Of a DNA stretch of 64,000 nucleotides, positions 60,613 to 64,000 are shown in pieces (the first letter of the stretch is position 1; each line of letters starts with the position of its first letter). A program made the position numbers and the translations under genes. The notes under the pieces were generated by a model. The model saw only the letters and a list, made by a program, of their open reading frames with translations, ran no database searches and was not told the origin of the DNA. Source of the DNA: Flavicella sp964230805 (GTDB lineage: Bacteria; Bacteroidota; Bacteroidia; Flavobacteriales; Flavobacteriaceae); NCBI GenBank assembly GCA_964230805.1, contig CAXRIA010000002.1, positions 76,490-140,489 of the forward strand, given 5' to 3'.

Positions 60613-61983
60613 TTAGGTGGCTGTATTTTTTTCGGATTGATTTCTTTCAATCAGATTGTTGGACAGCTTTTGAAAGCGAAGATACAACATAATTGCAGAT
60701 GCCGTGAGCCCTACCAACAACCCGATCCATATTCCTATGACACCCAAATCCGTTTCAAGTCCTAGATAATAACATATCGGAAACCCTACCAACCAATAGG
60801 CCACAAAAGTAATGCCCATGGGTTTTTTTACATCTTGCATCCCTCTCAACGCCCCGATTAAAACCACTTGTGCACCGTCAGAAATTTGAAACAAACCACC
60901 GATAACAAGCAACGAGGCAGCCATTTGAATCACTTCAAAATCACTGATATAGGCATGAGGAAGAATGTCTTTGAATAAAATAAATCCTGCGGCAAAAAAA
61001 ATGTCAATGAGCACCATTAACAAAAAGACTGAAAAACCAATCCGCTTCAATTCCTTGAAATTTTTCAATCCTTTTTGGTTGCCCACGCGAATGGTTGCGG
61101 CCACTCCCAATCCAACCGCAATCATAAATGTCATAGTCGCCAAATTCAAAGCGATTTGATTGGCCGCTTGCGCCAAGGTTCCCAGAACACCACTTAACAA
61201 AATGGCCGTTCCAAAAATTCCAATTTCAAAAAACATTTGCATGGCACTAGGATACCCCAAATAATATACTTTTTGAAGGATTTCTTTTTTCAGACTTGAA
61301 AACCGAATACGCGACACAAAAGGGGCAAATACCGCTTTTTTATGCACCATATAAATAATGAATCCCAACATAGCCACTCTCGAAATAAACGTTCCAATTC
61401 CAGCTCCTACCAACTCCAAACGAGGAAAACCAAACTTTCCATAGATCAATACATAATTCAGTAAAATATTGATCAAATTAGCGATGATCGCGGCGCGCAT
61501 GGCATATTTTGTTTGTGACATTCCGTCGGCAAATTGTTTGTAGGCTTGAAAAACCAACAAAGGGACCATAGACAGTGCAATGATATCAAAATAAGGCAAT
61601 GCATAAGCCAACACCTCCTCAGGTTGGCTCATGTGTGACATTACAGGTTTTACCAAAAATAAGAGCGCACAAAGTAACAACCCCAATAAAAAGGACATCA
61701 AAATTCCGTGTTGAAAATAAGCATTGCCATTCCCTGTATTTTTTTCGCCGTCGGCTTCTGCGACCAAAGGTGTAATGGCCAAGGTAAAACCGATGCCCAC
61801 ACTGAATGCAATAAAGGCAACACTGTTTGCCAAAGAGACAGCTGCCAAAGGAGCGGCTCCCAGTTCTCCTACCATGATATTGTCAGCAAAACCAACCAAT
61901 ACATGGCCTAACTGACCTAACATAACGGGATAGGCTAACTGCATATTTCTTTTAAACTCGGAGGTATATTGCTGAAAATTCAC
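60613..61983 (-). CDS. MATE-family multidrug efflux transporter
   Basis: A 456-residue protein with 12 hydrophobic segments in two halves, of the NorM/DinF type. Characteristic are LGQLGHVLVGFADNIMVGELGAAPLAAVSLANS, QFADGMSQTKYAM and the repeat half with QIALNLATMTFMIAVGLGVAATIRVGNQ. It exports cationic compounds by Na+ or H+ antiport. The first in-frame start is GTG at 61983; a later ATG would remove part of helix 1. Upstream, a -7 box TAACTTTG and a minimal ATG-TAA are seen. Confidence 0.94.
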   Translation of the reverse strand: MNFQQYTSEFKRNMQLAYPVMLGQLGHVLVGFADNIMVGELGAAPLAAVSLANSVAFIAFSVGIGFTLAITPLVAEADGEKNTGNGNAYFQHGILMSFLLGLLLCALLFLVKPVMSHMSQPEEVLAYALPYFDIIALSMVPLLVFQAYKQFADGMSQTKYAMRAAIIANLINILLNYVLIYGKFGFPRLELVGAGIGTFISRVAMLGFIIYMVHKKAVFAPFVSRIRFSSLKKEILQKVYYLGYPSAMQMFFEIGIFGTAILLSGVLGTLAQAANQIALNLATMTFMIAVGLGVAATIRVGNQKGLKNFKELKRIGFSVFLLMVLIDIFFAAGFILFKDILPHAYISDFEVIQMAASLLVIGGLFQISDGAQVVLIGALRGMQDVKKPMGITFVAYWLVGFPICYYLGLETDLGVIGIWIGLLVGLTASAIMLYLRFQKLSNNLIERNQSEKNTAT

Positions 61984-62011
61984 AGGGTATTTCTTTGTCT
62001 TACATGGGTTG

Positions 62012-62019
62012 CAAAGTTA
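62012..62019 (-). promoter_or_regulatory. -7 box TAACTTTG of the MATE gene
   Basis: Exact TAnnTTTG match on the minus strand about 28 nt before the GTG start. Confidence 0.5.
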
Positions 62020-62065
62020 GGTTATTTCCAACCGATAGTCGTGTTTTACAGGAACAAGTCACTGC

Positions 62066-63664
62066 TTATTCTTCCCATTTGCAAATCGTGAATTTCTGCT
62101 CCCACGGAGACAAGGCATCAAAGAGTTTTGGGATGAACTCCTTACCATAACAAAGGTAAAACTCTGAAAAATTCACATTGCGCTCTTGCAAACCGTTCCG
62201 AGGAAACAAGCTTTCTTTGAGTCGTTTGATTCTTTGCGCGTGTTCTTGGTGCTTTTTCTTTTCCGCACGTAGCAACTTTTTCTCTAGATTTAATAGCCCT
62301 TTCCATTGTTTTTTTTCTTGAGCATTCAAAGCCCCTTCAAAAGATTTGTCTGTTTGAACAGCCAATTTTCGCAACTCCGAAAACTGCGCTTTTAAATTCT
62401 TTTTCTGGAGAGAAAAATCCAACGAAAGCGCCGAACGCTCTTTGATTTTATTTGTCACGAGGGTCGCCTCATCCCAAAACAATTCTCGACTTGAAATTTT
62501 TAATTTTTTTTGTTTTTGACTCTCTTTCTGAGACATGAGCAGGGCCGAATTTCTCAGAAACAATACAGGAAATGGAACTTTGGCAACTTGAAACAGTTGC
62601 TTGAGCTGCAACCAATACGCCAACTCACCGCCACCACCAACATAACAAAGGTTGGGTAAAACAACCTCTTGATACAACGGACGTAAGATCACATTGGGGC
62701 TAAAATTCTCCGGGTTTTGCGCTAATTCCTTCAAAATAGCCGCCTCGGTAAATTGTTTTTTTGTCTGCAAAACACGGTAATTGCCCTTGTCAAAAACAAT
62801 TCTTTCTCGCAGATCGTTTTCCATATAAAACAAATTGATCTCACGTGGATTGACTTGCAGCTGATATTTTTTCGCTAAAAACGCATTCGTTTTTTCAACA
62901 CTCTTTTTTGCAAATTGTGTCTGCAATTCTTTGGCCATGAATGGCGCAAATTGGCGCTTCAAACTTTCGTCATCACCATCGACAATAAGCAGGCCGTAAC
63001 TGCCAAACAATTCGTTTACCAAATAACGAGTGGCCGCTGCCAAATTGGGTTGCTCTACATAAGCTTTGTAGAACATTGATTTCAGCACTTTCGCTTGTTC
63101 ACTATCTCCTATTTCTTTTGAAAACACCTGCCACAAATTGTTCATATCTCCAAGCGGCTTACGACCTACTGGACCTTTGCTATTCGACTCCCAATGGATT
63201 TTCTTATGGTGCACAAAAAAATGATTGATCTCCTCAAAATCATGGTCCTCCGTAGCCATCCAATATACTGGCACAAAATTTTGGGCTGGAAACATTTTTT
63301 TGAGTTCTTGAGTCAACTGAATCGTTGTAATAATTTTATAGATAAAATACAACGGGCCTGTCATCAGATTGAGCTGATGTCCTGTGGTCACTGTAAATGT
63401 ATTCGCTTCGGAAAGTTGCGCCGTGTGCTGTTTTATTTTTTCAGAGATTGCAAAACCTTGGTATTGGTCATGGACTGCTTTTTGCAAGGTTTTTCTAACA
63501 CTTGTCGAAAAATGTTCACCCTTGGATTTTATTTGTTGTTGAAATCCTATTTTATTCGGGAAATTTTCGTACAAATCATCCACGTCAGGTTTCTTTTCAA
63601 GATAATCTATAATCAATTTTGAAAAAAATCCAGTTTCGGAAAAAGGAATCTGTTCTGTTTGCAT
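62066..63664 (-). CDS. bshC: Bacillithiol biosynthesis cysteine-adding enzyme BshC
   Basis: A 532-residue enzyme thought to add cysteine to GlcN-malate in the last step of bacillithiol synthesis. The Rossmann-like core shows TVTTGHQLNLMTGPLYFIYKI, FVPVYWMATEDHDFEEINHF and LCYVGGGGELAYWLQLK; a coiled-coil (about 415-490; KEKKRHQEHAQ-type lysine/glutamate-rich helix) lies near the C-terminus. It shows that this organism uses bacillithiol rather than glutathione as its main low-molecular thiol. bshA and bshB are not in the window. Confidence 0.95.
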   Translation of the reverse strand: MQTEQIPFSETGFFSKLIIDYLEKKPDVDDLYENFPNKIGFQQQIKSKGEHFSTSVRKTLQKAVHDQYQGFAISEKIKQHTAQLSEANTFTVTTGHQLNLMTGPLYFIYKIITTIQLTQELKKMFPAQNFVPVYWMATEDHDFEEINHFFVHHKKIHWESNSKGPVGRKPLGDMNNLWQVFSKEIGDSEQAKVLKSMFYKAYVEQPNLAAATRYLVNELFGSYGLLIVDGDDESLKRQFAPFMAKELQTQFAKKSVEKTNAFLAKKYQLQVNPREINLFYMENDLRERIVFDKGNYRVLQTKKQFTEAAILKELAQNPENFSPNVILRPLYQEVVLPNLCYVGGGGELAYWLQLKQLFQVAKVPFPVLFLRNSALLMSQKESQKQKKLKISSRELFWDEATLVTNKIKERSALSLDFSLQKKNLKAQFSELRKLAVQTDKSFEGALNAQEKKQWKGLLNLEKKLLRAEKKKHQEHAQRIKRLKESLFPRNGLQERNVNFSEFYLCYGKEFIPKLFDALSPWEQKFTICKWEE

Positions 63665-63825
63665 GTACTCTTTTTTCTAAAGTATAACGTCTTATTTCAG
63701 TAACCTGACTTTGGAAGTGCTAAAATACTTTTTTTTGTGGAGTTGACCCTATTTTGAACTTCCAACGTCCATTTAATTTTATGTTAAAGTAAATGCCTTT
63801 CTTTTTTTTCAAAGTGTTTTCAAAC

Positions 63826-63833
63826 TATCTTTG
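63826..63833 (+). promoter_or_regulatory. -7 box TATCTTTG of the terminal lipoprotein gene
   Basis: Exact TAnnTTTG match 19 nt before the ATG at 63853; the spacer to the divergent bshC is about 190 nt. Confidence 0.5.
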
Positions 63834-63852
63834 CGAACAAAAAAGTTTTTCC

Positions 63853-64000
63853 ATGAAAAAAATTAGCTTGTTGTTCGTTGTATTGGTGGTGGCCTGTAAC
63901 AAGACGCCTAAAAATTATGCCATTTTACAAGGCCAAATTCAAAACGCAACGTCCGAATCAGTCCTTATTCAAAATAGAGATTATACCAAAGAAATCAAAA
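63853..64000 (+). CDS. Lipoprotein, N-terminal part (DUF4369/TlpA-like, partial)
   Basis: Only the first 49 codons are in the window. The N-terminus is a short signal with lipobox VVAC at residues 12-15. The following NYAILQGQIQNATSESVLIQNRDYTKEIK has the pattern of the DUF4369 domain that precedes a thioredoxin fold in many Bacteroidota TlpA-like lipoproteins (a start of the G-x-I-x-N type). That assignment is tentative because the thioredoxin part would lie outside the window. Confidence 0.6.
   Translation, partial: MKKISLLFVVLVVACNKTPKNYAILQGQIQNATSESVLIQNRDYTKEIK

Noticed and set aside
1..64000. CRISPR arrays, rRNA, tRNA, tmRNA and insertion sequences.
   Set aside because: Reading the spacers showed no regularly spaced direct repeats, no cloverleaf-type tRNA sequence and no transposase-like frames. 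An automated tRNA or Rfam scan could still find a weak RNA.

Overview
The window is 64 kb of AT-rich, gene-dense chromosome from a member of Bacteroidota, most likely family Flavobacteriaceae. Four things point there: a PorQ homologue of the type IX secretion system; bacillithiol synthesis (BshC) together with a menaquinone gene set; almost no Shine-Dalgarno sequences; and many start regions preceded by the Bacteroidota -7 box TAnnTTTG. No rRNA, tRNA, CRISPR array, insertion sequence or prophage was recognised. Nearly all of it looks like core chromosome. Genus cannot be told from this sequence alone.

Layout. 1-5.3 kb: the 3' end of clpB, then cysS-yidD-lgt on the minus strand, an Lrp/AsnC regulator, and an M14 carboxypeptidase divergent from a small XRE repressor across a palindrome-rich spacer. 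5.4-11.3 kb: M1 aminopeptidase, patatin, small lipoprotein and membrane proteins, and a two-gene YeeE/YedE sulfur importer. 11.4-18.5 kb: LuxC-like acyl-CoA reductase, serC, serA, a tubulin-tyrosine-ligase-like ATP-grasp protein, a CoA-type Nudix hydrolase, a PlsC-type acyltransferase and OxyR. 18.5-22.3 kb: two small proteins, a HAD phosphatase, kdsB and an orphan peptide-binding lipoprotein. 22.4-30.5 kb: mtaB, a small hydrolase, prfB, then an operon of an ArsC-like protein, a sugar-lactone oxidase and a HAD protein, two proteins of unknown function and fumC. 30.6-40.1 kb: opB-alkB, ybaB, porQ-cmk, parE-parC. 40.4-49.8 kb: purB, a lipoprotein, terC, purL, a GEEISWGQR membrane protein and a long-chain acyl-CoA ligase. 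49.8-57.4 kb: an FAH-family hydrolase, purU, menB, an esterase-like secreted protein, a short CvfB-like protein, menD, isochorismate synthase and a hotdog thioesterase. 57.4-64 kb: a pRiA4b ORF-3-like protein, a cryptic kinase-like protein, a DEAD-box helicase, a small acidic protein, a MATE transporter, bshC and the start of a lipoprotein gene.

Themes. Menaquinone synthesis is represented by isochorismate synthase, MenD, MenB and a probable DHNA-CoA thioesterase. Purine synthesis appears as PurB, PurL and PurU. Thiol and redox handling appears as BshC, OxyR and the YeeE/YedE pair. Several gene pairs overlap at ATGA or TGATG and are probably translationally coupled.

No large new system such as a defence island or biosynthetic cluster is visible. 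The most unusual genes are the bacterial tubulin-tyrosine-ligase-like protein (14.7-15.7 kb), an unannotated protein carrying an APH-like kinase signature (57.9-59.0 kb), a secreted esterase-like protein that seems to lack its nucleophile (52.4-53.6 kb), and a possible alternating-hairpin leader between purB and a lipoprotein gene (41.8 kb).
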